64,000 nucleotides of DNA from Acanthaster planci (lineage: Eukaryota > Echinodermata > Asteroidea > Valvatida > Acanthasteridae): assembly GCF_001949145.1 (NCBI RefSeq), contig NW_019091385.1, positions 1,616,046-1,680,045 on the forward strand, in the 5' to 3' direction. Under the pieces are notes generated by a model that did no database searches, had not been told where the DNA came from, and saw only the letters and a program-made list of their open reading frames with translations. Numbering within the stretch: position 1 is the stretch's first letter; each line of letters begins with the position of its first letter. The position numbers and the translations under genes were made by a program. Shown here piece after piece: positions 37,165-50,174 of this stretch.

Positions 37165-37260
37165 TTAACACTTTAATACATGAAGCCAGAGACCGATGAG
37201 GGCGAGCAGTGGATGCAGCTTGAGGGCATATATTTTGCAATATTCCACTGCCTCAGAGAC
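37165..37260 (-). CDS. Orphan candidate terminal exon, unknown gene
   Basis: On the minus strand a strong acceptor (pyrimidine-rich ...GGTGTTTTACAG) is followed by 31 codons ending TAA: VSEAVEYCKIYALKLHPLLA then LIGLWLHVLKC. Codon use looks coding (CTC, CTG, GCC, ATC, AAG) and the C-terminus is strongly hydrophobic, as in a tail-anchored or multipass membrane protein. I do not recognise the family. Upstream exons, if real, should lie between 37.3 and 41 kb; a possible 10-codon piece ending ...MITKISE, with donor GTGGGC, lies near 39.85 kb but is weak. Confidence 0.35.
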   Translation of the reverse strand, partial: VSEAVEYCKIYALKLHPLLALIGLWLHVLKC

Positions 37261-38572
37261 CTGTAAAACACCAGTACAGCACAGCATACAGCAGTCAGTT
37301 TTATGTTCTTTCAGTCTCCATACTTCACTTGTGATCTGTGATGTGCTAACCCTACATACTTATTGTGGACTTGTGAACAAAAGATGTCCACACGACGCAG
37401 GAAAGGAAGACGTTCCGTGGACTCACACATGCCCACAGGACATTTCCCCTTCTCTGAAAAAAGGTTTAGAGGCATTTGGGGGAAGGGGGTCATCTGTTGT
37501 AAAAGGGAGAGGAATAGTCAAGGAAACCTTGTACAAAAAGCCAGCTGAAAATTGTGTTCCCAGTTCAAGAAAAATGAGTATTTTCACTGAGTTTTCTTAA
37601 CTGCACGAAAAGCTAGGAATGTCCACAGTAGGTATGTAAGGTAAGTGTGTGTGTACATGAATGTGTAATGAATGTACCACTACTTTCCTACAGCGGTAGA
37701 CAAAAATGCCAGTCTTTGAGGAAGTTAGGGTTAATCTTGTCTCTGTGTTTTGGATGCTGGTCAAAAACAAGGAAGCCTCTCTGCTTCCTTGAGAAAATTG
37801 GCTCCACACAGACGGTCATGAGACCAACAAGTGGATGGCAGGGAAGTAAACACCACACAGCCACAACAAGCAGGAAGAAATTCCCAAGGGATCAAGACTG
37901 GGGGAATCCCCCCTCCACAAACAGATTGGCACCGGACACCCAGCCTGCGATTTCCTCCTATGAAATGAACCAATAAACCCAGCAGATCAAGAGGACAGGG
38001 GAGAACACAACAAAAATACACACATGTGTGTACACTTCTATGAGGTAAACTCATCAACGGACAGTATTCCCAAGGAAGCCATGTTTTATCTTGTTCCTTG
38101 AATCTTTTTTTCTTTTTTTACAAAATATCAACTAATTGATGGAATGGTCTCTGACTATTCTTAGGATTCCTGTTGTCCAATTTTCCTTTGAATTTTTTTC
38201 TCAAAACCTGGCATAAAAGACTAAGGTCCGTTTCATCACAAATGTGAATTAATTTATTCATCAGAGTGGACAGGTGATAATTTGCCAGGTAATTCCACTT
38301 TATTCTACCAATGATGCCCTTGATTAAAAAAAAATTAAAAACAAACCTTGCTTTCAATTTCAATAAGGTCATCTCATAATAAGGTCCATTCCTGGACAGC
38401 TCAGGTGACACAAAGTTATATCAGGTTCAAACCAGAAAAGGTGCAGTGCCAGCAAAATCTAAAAACAAGAAGCACAGGTCCACAAAAACTTTCCCATTTC
38501 CCACTTGCTGACTTTGAACTTTGGTTTGGAGAAGATTTGCATTTGGGCAGTTTTCACCCCATACGTTTTTAC

Positions 38573-38633
38573 CCCTAACCCCTAGGGTATATGTAAAATC
38601 ATATTGAAAAAGTAGGATTTGGGACTGTTAGGG
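38573..38633 (+). mobile_element. Short CCCTAAC-ended element, copy 3
   Basis: It runs from CCCTAAC to GTTAGGG with the interior CCCTAGGGTATATGTAAAAT and GTAGGATTTGGGACT. It is the best sequence match to the copy at 56830, and is followed 70 bp later by the fold-back palindrome. Confidence 0.65.
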
Positions 38634-38702
38634 ATACCTATGCATGAAACCCTGCACACTTGATTCATTGTAACTCCCCATCGGAATATTGGAAAGAACT
38701 CT

Positions 38703-38930
38703 GGGAAATATGGAAGGGCTGCATTGCACTGTGATCAGAATATTGATAAGAATATAATATAAATTCAGTGCTCTGGAATATGTGATTGCCGAGCTTTCGG
38801 TAACTGAGTACCTTCTTCAGGGCAAGCAGGTTCAACAACTGCTTGCCCTGAAGAAGGTACTCAGTTACCAAAAGCTGGGCAATCACATGTTCCAGAGCAC
38901 TGATTTTATATTATATTCTTGTCAGTATTT
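38703..38930. mobile_element. Fold-back element with about 92-bp arms
   Basis: The left arm (38738-38829) and right arm (38839-38930) are inverted copies separated by 9 bases and differing at a few positions. The 12-bp sequence GGAAAGAACTCT flanks the unit directly at 38691-38702 and 38931-38942, consistent with a target duplication. The centre of each arm contains CTGAAGAAGGTACTCAGTTA followed by CC and AAAG or GAAAG. No coding capacity. Confidence 0.75.
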
Positions 38931-41425
38931 GGAAAGAACTCTCCCTGATCTTCTAAAAATCCTTTACTTTGTATAAAGAAACCAACAGCAGAGAAGAAAA
39001 ACCTTATTAATTTAATTGGCAGACTATCCAAGCCTTTGTTAAAGAATGGAGACAGAATTTTAGAAATGATATTTCTCAGAACCCAAATTTTAGACAATTT
39101 AAGAAAATTGAAATTCTTTACAGCATAAAATTCTGGGAATGTGGAAAACTATTAATGCAGATTTGGGGAAATTGTCACATTTTATTTTAATGGTGCGTGT
39201 AGCATTTTGGCCATAACACCTGAAAAGTAACTCGAAATTTACAGCCAGAGGAGAAAAACCATTTTGGAAGGCTTAATGGAAAATTTGCATCCGATTCCCC
39301 GAAAGTACCATGGTAAATACATGTATGTATTTATAAATTCAATTCCCTCACAGTGAAGGCTCTTTGCAACCATCAAACAGAAAGACCCTGTTTATGTCAA
39401 GTGGTAAAGGGATGGGCCCCCTTAGTTTTTGGACTTTTGGCAGGAGTGGGTCTTAGTGGATTGGTTTATTAATGGCTGATGCTTGATGGTTTCACAACCA
39501 CACAACCCCCACTTTGAAAATCATGCTGCCACTACTGAAGCCAAGTCTGTGATGGAGTATTTTAATTCTTTTGTTATTGACAATAAACATTTAGAAATGA
39601 TTCTTTAGTCTTTGTTTATCCCCATGTCACTGAAAGCCAGCAGAACCACAACATCACATACATGTAATCTGAAGCTTCGTACATTCTCCTGTAACAGTTT
39701 GGCAACTGTCATTTGGCACAAGTTTGTACTCAAAAGCAAATATATGCTACAAGCATTAATCAAACCATCCATAAGCTACAATTAGGCGTGACAATAGTAT
39801 ACAGGTACACTGTATGACAGTGTTTTCCTTGCCTATTCAAGTGTGTGGCAGCCCACCTCACTGATTTTAGTGATCATCTCAGGCTTTTCTGTTGAATTTT
39901 ACTACCTCACATTTAAAATAGACAAAGATGGGAGGAAAAAGCAAAATAAGTAAAATACATGTACTTAAAAAAAATCAGTTTTAAATGTTTCAGAATGATA
40001 AGGGAGGACACAGAATACAACATCAATTTATTTTAGATGAGAAATTTGGAGTAATCGGACAACTGGACTAGGCCTATAGAATTTATTATTCTAGGCTTTT
40101 TTAAAAACACTCGCTTTTATTTTAGGCACTAGAATTTGGGCAAAATTTGTTGAACCACCTGACACACATCAGTACCCCAGGGGAAACCCTGCTGTACGAC
40201 ATGTAAGCATGTAAGTGTATGAGAATAATTCAAATTACAGTAAGCTGAAATTATTGAAGGATTTATTTTAATAAATGTATTTACCTAAATAAAGTACAAA
40301 GCTAGACAACTTAGTATGTACATGTACATGTATGCAAGTCTGAAGGCGAGTGCATGTATAAATAAATGTACGTTTTCTTACTACCTAGGTCTCAACATAC
40401 GAATTATACAGTGTCATGTGCATGTACATGTATGTTAGAACTCAGTAGAAGTTGGAATAACATGAATAAGTGGCTATTGGTACTGACAGTGTACCTGTTT
40501 AATACTAAATACAGATTTCCACCACCTAACTCGGCCAAGGCCTGTCTAAAATGAAACTGGTTCCACTCAACTAAACTTGTTTTGTTGTTCTAACAGGGCA
40601 GTTTTGGTTATTCTTACTCCTCCATGGTTATTTGCAGAACCAGTTTAATAAATGGGCAATATTGTTCATGTTCCATGCCTCCATGACCATGCATGCAGCA
40701 GGCCGGAAGTCGGACCCCACAGTCCTGAGGGTAGCAATGCCCGTACGTATACTCCTTCGTCCAGTGAGGACGGAGTATGCCATGTGTGCGTACATGTAGC
40801 GCCCCGTTTACAGGTCTAGGGCCGGGATAGCATGGAGTCTGATATTGATACTATTTACTACAACTGCGATAACAACAGTGTTCACGTGAATAAAAGAAGA
40901 ATAATTAAAATTATACCCGCACAGCAAGACCTGAGGCTGAACGCATGTAACTAACTGCCAGGCCACCCAACCATGCCAACACATCACAGGGAGAAACATG
41001 ATAGGCTCTTTTATTCATGTTATTAGAAACAACTGGGTTCTAAGTCCAGTAAGTGGTAATCCAACATAATAATGAATCTATTCTTACCTAAAAATGAAGT
41101 TAAAAGGTCTACACGTCCCCTCCACTCAGCTTTAGCACTTTACGTACGTAAACGCAGGCCTGCGTACACAGTACACATGCTGCTTGTTGGCATGTGTAAC
41201 TGGCTCATTTGTCAAACATCCGTCGTTTATAATGCGCTTAAGTGTCAACTAGTATACGACTGTTTTATGTACACCGTTGGCCAACATATGATCGTGTCCC
41301 AGACGTAGCTCCAGCTAACTGACGGAGTGTTGCGGAGCATCTGACTAAAGAGCTGGCAGCTAGCGAGCAGGCTAAATTGTAGTGTAGTACTTTGGGGGAA
41401 GCTGGACTGTCTTTGCATTGCCAAA

Positions 41426-44400
41426 ATGTCTGGATCACAGATAATCGGATCATCCGATCGGATTCCCTTTACCGGGCCGCGCACGCCTATGGAGGTGAAG
41501 ATGATGGTCAAAGGCCTCAAGAATGTTGAAAAAGACACGTTCAGAAAGCTTTTGAAAGGTAACAAAACTCGAAGATGAGATGACATCAAATTTCATGCAT
41601 GCGCACGTACGTAGCTAGGGTTATCAGTTGTCAACTCGATGTTCATTGTGTAGGGGGCGCTATTTGTGTTTTATGGCCCTATACAGAGACGTGAAAAGGG
41701 GGCGTGTCCTCGATCGTCAGTGACCACAAAGGGATGTACGTGTACACTGTAACTAAGTTGTAGCTGTCATAATCACAGTAATTTCTCAGAAAGCACATCT
41801 GTGGCTACCGAAAACCATAAAAACATGAATGAAAAGTTGAAACTGAAAGATACTTCATAGATGTGATTTAGGAAGGAAAAGACTTTAGCATGAACATAGG
41901 CTAGCATACCGTGTGACATTAGGAGCAGATGGCCACGTCAGTCAAACTTTCATTTTCATAATCAGTAAAGAGACGTAGTGCCTGAATGGCTTAATTGATC
42001 ATTGGCACCAAGCACAAGTGACCAATGGCATGGATCCATTGATCAGGCGTGATAGACCCTTAGAAAACTAGTCACATCCATCACCCATCTAACACTTTGC
42101 CCACAACCACGTCACCGATTCGCCACTTTATCCACAGACAAGCCACTTTATGAAGTGTGTACTAGCTAGGCCCTAAAAATCTCAAAATGTTTATCAGTGT
42201 TAAATACAAATTCTGAACTCTTACAAATCTTCCTGTTGTACATAGTGATATAGTTATCACATCTAGCAGATTTTGGAAGAATAAAACATGCCCATTTACG
42301 TTCTTTTTCTTTTCACATTTTTTAGTGTAAATTTCATTGAAGGATCTTCTTAACTAATGCTTTTTATTGGAATATGTGGAAAAAGTAATCAGCTCTGGAC
42401 CTCAATCTCAACTTTGTATATGTGAAGATTTTCACCTTGTGAAAGAATTCCCAAGTTTGGCATCACAATTTATTCACAAAAATTTGGTGTTTTTTTTTAT
42501 TTCTCAGCTGCGGTGTCGTTGATTGAGGGCAACGATGTTCCCGAAAGCACTTTTTCCTCACTTGCCAAGGACAACCTCTCCCTGGAAATGGTCAACACGG
42601 TATTTGCCGGCATCTGTACCCTCCTGAGATGTGCCCTTAGGATACCGGTCACATCGTTAAAACCAGAGGTACATGTCTGCCATATGAGAGTACATGTACT
42701 AGCTCCATTGCTAGGAGTCTGTTGTATACTACACTGACTGCAGTCTTGCAGACTCATACGAGCTTGACATTACTGGGAAGCTAACTCACTCATTTGCATA
42801 TTGTTTCATGCAGTCAGTCACATTCAAAATTCTAGTGATTTGAATGTGTGATTGGAATCCCATTTGCAGTAAAACTGTCACATTTGCTTGGAATCGTCGG
42901 TCTTAGAGTGGACTTAGTGGGCAAAATATCCCTGAAGTCAGCAGATTACCCACACACACACATACCCATACCTGTAAACAGTTGAGTGGAAAGTGACAGA
43001 GAATTTACAAGCATTTTGACTCTTTCTATTCCCATTAAAGCCTCCGGGGGTATTAATCATCTGAATCTTTAACTTTTCATTTGCTTGTGTGCAGCTGAGT
43101 GCAGTAACTGCTGTACATGTTGCTTGTAAATATTCTGCAGTGTTCGTCTTGTTGAGTAGTTCTTCAGCATGAATTATTACCACAATAAACAATAGTTAGC
43201 AACGATACATTTCAGTCATTAACCCTTTACAGGAGGAATGGGGACCTCTTTTACCCCACCCCGGGAATTTTTTGTTTGTTTGCTTCGAATAGTGTACAAA
43301 TACGAGAAACCACAAAGAAGTCACATATGTACATGTTGGCCTATAAATAATAAAGAGTGTCTCTTAGGGGAGGAATATAACAAGACGATAATCATGGAAA
43401 GCACGTGTTTCAAGGAGACAGAAATAGCAATGGTATTGTGCTGTTTTCTCTCTCTTACATGTAGGTCTTCAAGGAGGACCTGAAGGAGTTAAGGTAAGTC
43501 TATGTGTGTGGGTATCCTATTCTGTGCTGTGCTTTGGGGATCTGTGCTTAATATTACCGTTACAAGTGTACAGGTGCAACCGGTGTAAGTTTGAGATCAG
43601 CCCATGAGGTTGTGGTGCTGTGCCCCTGGTGTATAAGCTCGGCCCTTTGTCGTCACTGTTTCAGCCCTTGAGTAGTCTTTTACAGCTTTCCATGGAGCAC
43701 AGATAGTTCCATCCCCAAACAGAGTGTACCTCAGCAGGCAGCTGCCTCTCAGTTGCAGACATTTCATTGGCAGAGTATCTCTGCAGAAGCTGTCAGATAG
43801 TCTGACTAATACAACCTTATGCCAGAGATTGTCAGTAGAAGCCTGCCTTGTTTTCAGTCCTGGTCAGGCACTGGCTTGCATTCAGAAATTGAAGGGAACT
43901 AATGATTTAATCGATCAAAACTAATTAACTGACATTTCCACAAACCAGTGAGTTCCCTTTTACGCTTTTTGTCTTTTTTTTCTCAGAGTTCCCAAAGAAT
44001 TTGTGGCAGATTTTAGCAGTGCTGTTTATGGTGCAAAGTAAGTGAGAGTTTTGTCTGCAGGGTTCTGACATCTTCTGTTCCTGAGAGCAAATTAGGGACA
44101 GAAATTGATTGAAAACTTGCAGTTTTTGTTTAGAAGCTCTAAAGTCAACAACATTTAATTAAAGGGACCATGCAATACAATTATAATTTACTACAAACTT
44201 TGAAATTGCACCTTTGTACATAAATTGTGTGCAAAAGTTATCTGCGTTTGTGATTGTGATGTTGGCAACCAACATGAACCAAAGTAGTTCTTGTCTGATG
44301 AAGACATTTGGACAAAACCTAATTTCTCAAATGACCCATATGCTGCATTTAGCCAAACTGTCTGAGGAGTTTTGAGCCGTGTTGGATGAAGAGATCACTG

Positions 44401-47400
44401 TCTGTCAGCTTAAAAAAAATTGGGATCTGGGCAAATATATGAACGTATAAAATGACAAGAAGCCTTAATGTTGTCCACACTCAGGCGATCATCCTTGGAG
44501 ACAGCACTAGTCACAAATCGCAGCAGGCTTCCAACCCTGGACAGATTAAGATGGAGGCTAGATGTTGGCATTTCCACAAGGTAAAACCAAAAAAAAAAAG
44601 GTTGATCCACTTTTGACAAATACTTGAGCCTGGCTCATAGCAAAAATCCTCTTACGTGTACCCCCGGTTCAGAAACAAAAGCATTCCTGTCAATCTAGGG
44701 CCAATGCCTTGTATCTTGTTGATGTTCAATGTTATTAATTGTTATTATTTTCTATACATTTAGTCATTCCTTAACCAGGGTAAAAGCCCTATCAGTTATA
44801 AAACTGTTCTCTCTAGGGGCCCCCGGGGCAAAGGTCATGAAGGCACATTCAGTTTTAGAAATGGGAGGAAAATCCCACACAAAAATTCCAGGAAACCCAC
44901 ATAATTAGGTAGGGACCAAAAAACTCAATCCACACGTCGGCCTGGGTGGGATTGGAACCCAGGCTGCAGACATGGGAGTTGGGAAAGTACCGCTGCACCA
45001 ACCTGACTCCCAATTGCATCCGCATCGGGAAAGTCTGTGAGTCTACTCTCACTGCTTGATTGGTTCCCCGATTTGGAAATCTTAAATACAGTAGCAGAAC
45101 AGGATACCAGTCCTGCTAAGCTGTGTTCTCATTGGTAGGCTTCAAAGTGATCTCTTGCACAGAGCAGAGATAGTCTGTCTGTCTATGGTTCACTTCATTC
45201 AGGTTGCTTCAGTTTGAAGCCTGATGCTTCATATTGAAGCAACCTGTTATAATCTGTGTGTACATGTACATTTTTACATTTTGGGTATGCCCAAGCTTCT
45301 GAGTAATAATGCCAGGTGTCACTCTTAACCACCAAACGGTAATGGTATTAAACTACAAAACTGTTGTGTAGTCTCCCTGATTTACTTTGTCCCTAAACAA
45401 ATGATTCCCTTTCTCATTCTACCTCATCCCATCCTTACCCTTGCCTCTCAAAGTTCAAAAATATTTTCAAAATAAATAAGCCAGCCTAAACTAGGCTGGC
45501 TGGGACGGAAGAAGCCAGTCATTTTCACTTTAAGGGCAGCAAAATTGTGTCAAAATATTTGATGGTGTTATTTTGAGTCTCATCAGTGTCTTCAACATTA
45601 ATCAGATGCACTGACCTGTTCGTTTGAATGGAATATTTTGTTCAGTGCGTTGAACCGAGTTCTGGAACCAACCATCTTGATGGAGTTAACGCTCAGTAAT
45701 GGCAGCATTCACAATTTGGAGGTAAGCTCACATTCACTTAATCTTTATTCCATGGTGTGAAACTGTTGATGTTCCTTGTAACACTTTCCACATGAGATGG
45801 ATAAATAGGTCATTAGCTTAAAACAAACACAGTATTATTGGGCAGAGAGCCCAGAAAGTATATTGTCTAAATTTTACTTTGAAAACTCTCAAACTTTTTC
45901 TCCAGAGTCATCTCATTTTGCGCATATGGTTTGAAAAGATTATGTTTTTTGTTGGTTTTTTTTTTGGAGGGGGTGGTTTTTTGGCAAGTATCCTAACTGA
46001 GACTTAATACCCTGGGAGTTAGCTGTTCTTAATCAAATTTCTACTTTTTTCAGTATCTGTAGAAACCTAAATGTGTTTATTGAGTTGAGAATTGCCAAAT
46101 TTAGGTTTCTAAACTCACACTTGCTACCCTGCATACACGTGTATGTCAGACCCCAGCGTGATTCACTGGCTTCATGTCAGAAAGTGCTTCTCCAAATTTT
46201 GTAATTCCCATGTTCAGAAATAAGGCCAAGTATTGGGTAGGTGGGGGGGGTTGATGTTATCAGTACAAGGCTTGCCCCTCTACCCACAACCAACAATGCC
46301 TTCATTTAACTTGTCTTCCTGATTCTTTGAACTTGTGACTGCTCAAGTAGCATGATTTGCCATTGTCTGCATATACATGTATGTTGTAGAGGTTGTGTCC
46401 TCTGAATTGAAATGTGTAGCTGAAAAAAGCACGAGAACAAATTTTTTGTAAAGATTTGATTCGGCCCACAGGCTGCATTGCCCTGAGGTCATCTGGAATG
46501 GAGTTCAGCTAATGTGGACCAATGATCTTGTGGGTGAAGCCAGTGCATAGGGCATGTAGGGTGTTAGTGAAAAGAGGAAAAAATAATTGGGTGATTTGGT
46601 TTCGTGGCCATATACATATATGTGTTGGATAGCTGTGAAATATTCAGAAAAGATGTCATGCAAGAATACAATGCTCTCCCACAAACTAGGCTAAAACTCT
46701 TGGAAAATGGGGCTATTTTGATGTCTGTGTCGCTGTTTTCTGTCAGAATTATACTTTCTAGCCCAGCTGTTAGTTGAAATTATTGTAGAATAGCTGAATT
46801 TATTCAAAATGTAAATACTCTCAAAGTTTAAAAAACACAGTGAACAACAAAGATTCCTACAGAGTAGTCCATTAGTGTTGCTGATTGTTGTCTCCAGACA
46901 TGCATGTATAATACAGTACATGATTTTGTGCTGTAGAACTCAACATTAGCCTGTGCGTTTCACAGGTGTACAGGCACTGAAATTAATCTGAAAATTAAAA
47001 AAAAAACCTCTTTGATGGGCTTTACCATTGATTTTATGTCATGCGCATTGTGTAACCTGTCATCAAGATATAGATGTACATGTATGTAAATGACTTGTTA
47101 CACAAGCCATGCACAACCTAAGCAGCAGGCTTTTGTTTCATATTTAGTTACCTATACCTTTCCACAACCCCTGCCCTTTACCACACAATGAGTTCACTCG
47201 TTTTCATGCCCCTTTCTAAAATGCTCCCAGCAAAGTGCAAGTTACACAATTTCTGATAGTGTGGAAAAAAAAACAAGTGATCCACCCGCCCGAATGGATT
47301 GTACGTGTATGTACATAATGGCACTTACTCAATTCATTGACAACCGGAGAAATGTCAAGCATATGGCCTTTGTGATGTAATCTAGTCCCGTACGTACGTC

Positions 47401-50174
47401 AGTACATGCAAAAAGGTTACGTCAGTACAGTCATGAATTTGTATTTTAACTGTGACTGATTGAAGTGTTTGAATTTGAAAGTGTAGTTGTAAAATGTCAG
47501 CTTAGATGGACAGGGCTCAAAACCCTGGAGGGTAGCAAGGACTGGATAAAGGGATACCATTCACTTGAGTTGTTTTTTTTTTTAAGTTTGCTTTTTCTTA
47601 AGTAAATCAAGATCCTTGTTCACCACGGTTTTGAAGTAAAAAGCATGCAGTGCACTGTACAGAGTTGCATTTACATTGCACGTGTACAGTTCGTCGGGTG
47701 CCCGGCAGAAGGGCATAAGCGCACTTACGCCCTTTCGCCGGGAAGCATAATCACAGCAGAAAAATATGCCCGGCAAAAGGGCGTAAGAAACACACTCTCT
47801 TTAATTAATAATAATGGATATAATTTACTACAAAATCAAACTGGGCTGTACAAAAAGCAAACTTTGAACAATTCATTGAAGGACTTGGGTATTTTTTTTT
47901 TACTTTTTCCCAAGAAATCTTCATAGTTCATTAAAATACATGGTTGCATACTTTCATCCTTTTCCAGGAAAAGTTTTTTTGCAGTGATCATGCTTCCCGG
48001 CAAAAAGGCGTAAGCGCTTATGCCCTTCTGCCGGGCACAGGACGAGTTATAGTTCTGTTTTGTGTCATTCTTTTCTTCAAGACAGAGTAAAGGAGCTGGA
48101 AAACCAAGCATTAAAAAATTGTCGATACAAATACTTGGAAATTTTGTTCACAAATATCCTTTACGATTGACACCAGTGTACATGTACGTGTATGCACACG
48201 ACAACCAACCGCATAAAATATGTTTTTAAAAGTGATACCAGCATGATATGTATTATTTAACATTGAGAATTCAAAGGGCAAAATAAACTGAAGGGTGACA
48301 AGCAAGAATTTTAGAAAAGAGATGGGCCATGTTCTGTACATTTATTGCATAAGTCACATTCCTACTTCCCTTACCCATTTAGAAGATGTGGAAAAAACAC
48401 ATAATTGCACATGTATGCACTCACACCCCACAGTACACGTACCTTTTCTGTTCCGTAAATGGTGTTTGTTTTGTGTACGTCTGTAAGGTTTTAACATTGT
48501 TACATCATGATGAGGAAGCCTTATGTCAGGTGTCATGTCATCTGACATGCTAGTTCTGTTCCTATATATGGCTCGAAAGCTAAGGTAGATAGCAGGCACA
48601 AAAACCATCGTTAAAGTCTCCATTCATTCGAACGTTGAAAAAAAGATTGCCAAAACAGCTGTTTGTCTTGTGACAAACATGTTAGTCTCTTTCTCTCTCC
48701 TTCCATCTCTCTCTCTTTCTCTTAATGTGATCCATGTGGATTTTTGTAGTGGTTTCCCAAGTAGCAGATAATGAATTCATGTTCATGTGTGTCCACACTC
48801 CACACATTTGTATCGGTTGAGTAATCATTTTGTGTTCAGCATGACATGCGCACGTGGGTTCCTGCGACCCCCATAGTTGTGGGAGTGCAGCAGATTAGAA
48901 ACCCCACAATACTGGGGTATGTCCCTACTGGAATGTTGAGTGACCTGAAGTGTTGTGGAGGGGGGCATCCCTGTTTGTAGTGACTGTAGCAAGGTGCTGT
49001 TATTGTCGACAAATTTAACCACAAAAGAGGCAACATTACAGAAAAGCAGTTTAATGTTGTCCGTCACTGTATAACCTTTACACACTGCCCCCATGGGGGG
49101 TGTCAGATGTAGTTAATGATGCCCCATTTAGCCCCAACGCTCTATTGTATTGGGCATCAATTGTTTTATTTCCCCAAGCCTAGACCCTCATTCTGCATGC
49201 CATAAAAGGTTAATGTATAAAGCTAAAGATCACTCAGATGTGATGGGATTTCTGAAAAATAATTACAAATACAGTCAACACTGTGATGGCCACGAAATTC
49301 ATAAAGGAATAATGCTCTTTGTGTGCTTCCAATTTCCTTCAAAAGCTGACTACCTGTTTTGACTTAACTCAAACATTTGCTGCACAATCAATCTACACTT
49401 CAGAGGTTGCCTGTCAACTGAACTATCAAGGTTGTTATCCATTAAGTAACATGAGTCATGTTACATGACTGGATATAGTGCATTTGTATAACAGCATTAC
49501 ATGTACATGAGGGATCGTGTTTTTGAGATTTTTGTCTTAGATTCTTAAACACTGCACTGACCATTCACATGTACCTGTACATCATGTAATAAATTTTGCA
49601 TAAGTTTTGGTACTGCAGCATGCACATACAGCAGTTTGTCCCTATAAGTAACTGATTTCCATGTCCTATCTGAAGTACGGTTTGTGTAACATGACTTGTC
49701 TGCTTGGTGTTTGCACTTTATTCATTTCATAACAAAAAAAGTACACTCAGTGTATTGAGTATTATCAGAGTCTCTACTGTTTGAAATATACCAGTAGGAA
49801 ACGCCGACCCTACATCCATGAAGTTTTTTTCTGGGGGGATTAGAATTTGTTTATTCATACAGCTTCTACACACTGTCTCTATCAAGTTACATTCAAGCAT
49901 AAGTAAAGCAAAACTAAGAAATATTGGCAATCTACCGGTAAATGCAGCTTTTGTAAACTTCAATACACCAGGTGTCCTTTGTTTGATATTTCTTTGTCCA
50001 GGTCTGGTCTGGTAATTTTAGAAAATCCTCTCTTGCACATCACATTTTGAATATCCTATTTTCTACCATTTGCAGGTCCCTGTGTCTAAATTCCACGAGT
50101 TGCGGTACAGTGTGGCATACGTTCTGAAAGACATGGAGGAACTGGAGAAACGAAGCATATTAAAGATAGAGTAA
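41426..50174 (+). CDS. COMMD5: COMM domain-containing protein 5
   Basis: Seven coding exons, 41426-41558, 42508-42668, 43465-43493, 43987-44037, 44485-44580, 45646-45721 and 50076-50174, join in phase to give 214 residues (human COMMD5 has 224). The N-terminal helical region shows DTFRKLLK and TLLRCALRIPVTSLKPE, matching COMMD5. The COMM domain spans about residues 140-207 (RLRWRLDVGISTS, LEPTILMELTLSNGS, VSKFHELRYSVAYVLKDMEE). COMMD proteins form the ten-member ring of the Commander complex, which with CCDC22/CCDC93 and Retriever recycles cargo from endosomes. All introns are GT-AG. The last intron is 4.35 kb and contains an inverted-repeat element. The start context AAAATGT has A at -3. Confidence 0.95.
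44880..45012 (-). repeat. tRNA-derived SINE (candidate)
   Basis: On the minus strand an A box TGGTGCAGCGG (44990-45000) and a B box GGTTCCAATCC (44949-44959) are about 30 bases apart, matching the RNA polymerase III internal promoter. The downstream body contains GTGGGTTTCCTGGAATTTTT, resembling the GTGGGTTTCCTCC segment of several invertebrate SINEs. It lies in COMMD5 intron 5. Confidence 0.6.
47688..48045. mobile_element. Nested fold-back element in COMMD5 intron 6
   Basis: Left (47688-47763) and right (about 47968-48045) ends are inverted copies of about 75 bp starting GTGCCCGGCAGAAGGGCATA and running to GGGAAGCAT. Each end is itself an imperfect hairpin (CCCGGCAGAAGGGCATAAGC against GCTTACGCCCTTTCGCCGGG). 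A further half-copy, CCCGGCAAAAGGGCGTAAG, lies at about 47770-47788. The remaining interior has no gene. Confidence 0.75.
48690..48725 (+). repeat. CT-rich simple repeat
   Basis: A pyrimidine tract of TCTC/TTTC units in COMMD5 intron 6. Simple low-complexity DNA. Confidence 0.7.

Larger units (their letters stand above)
33401..41425. other. 8-kb spacer between the MADF/BESS and COMMD5 genes
   Basis: Mostly AT-rich sequence with dense ACATGT palindromes (for example 34850-35010 and 35230-35290). Recognisable items are a likely repeat remnant (33665-33885), an orphan terminal exon (37165-37260), a CCCTAAC element (38573) and a fold-back palindrome (38703-38930). G+C rises at 40.68-40.83 kb and again just before COMMD5. 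Confidence 0.45.
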
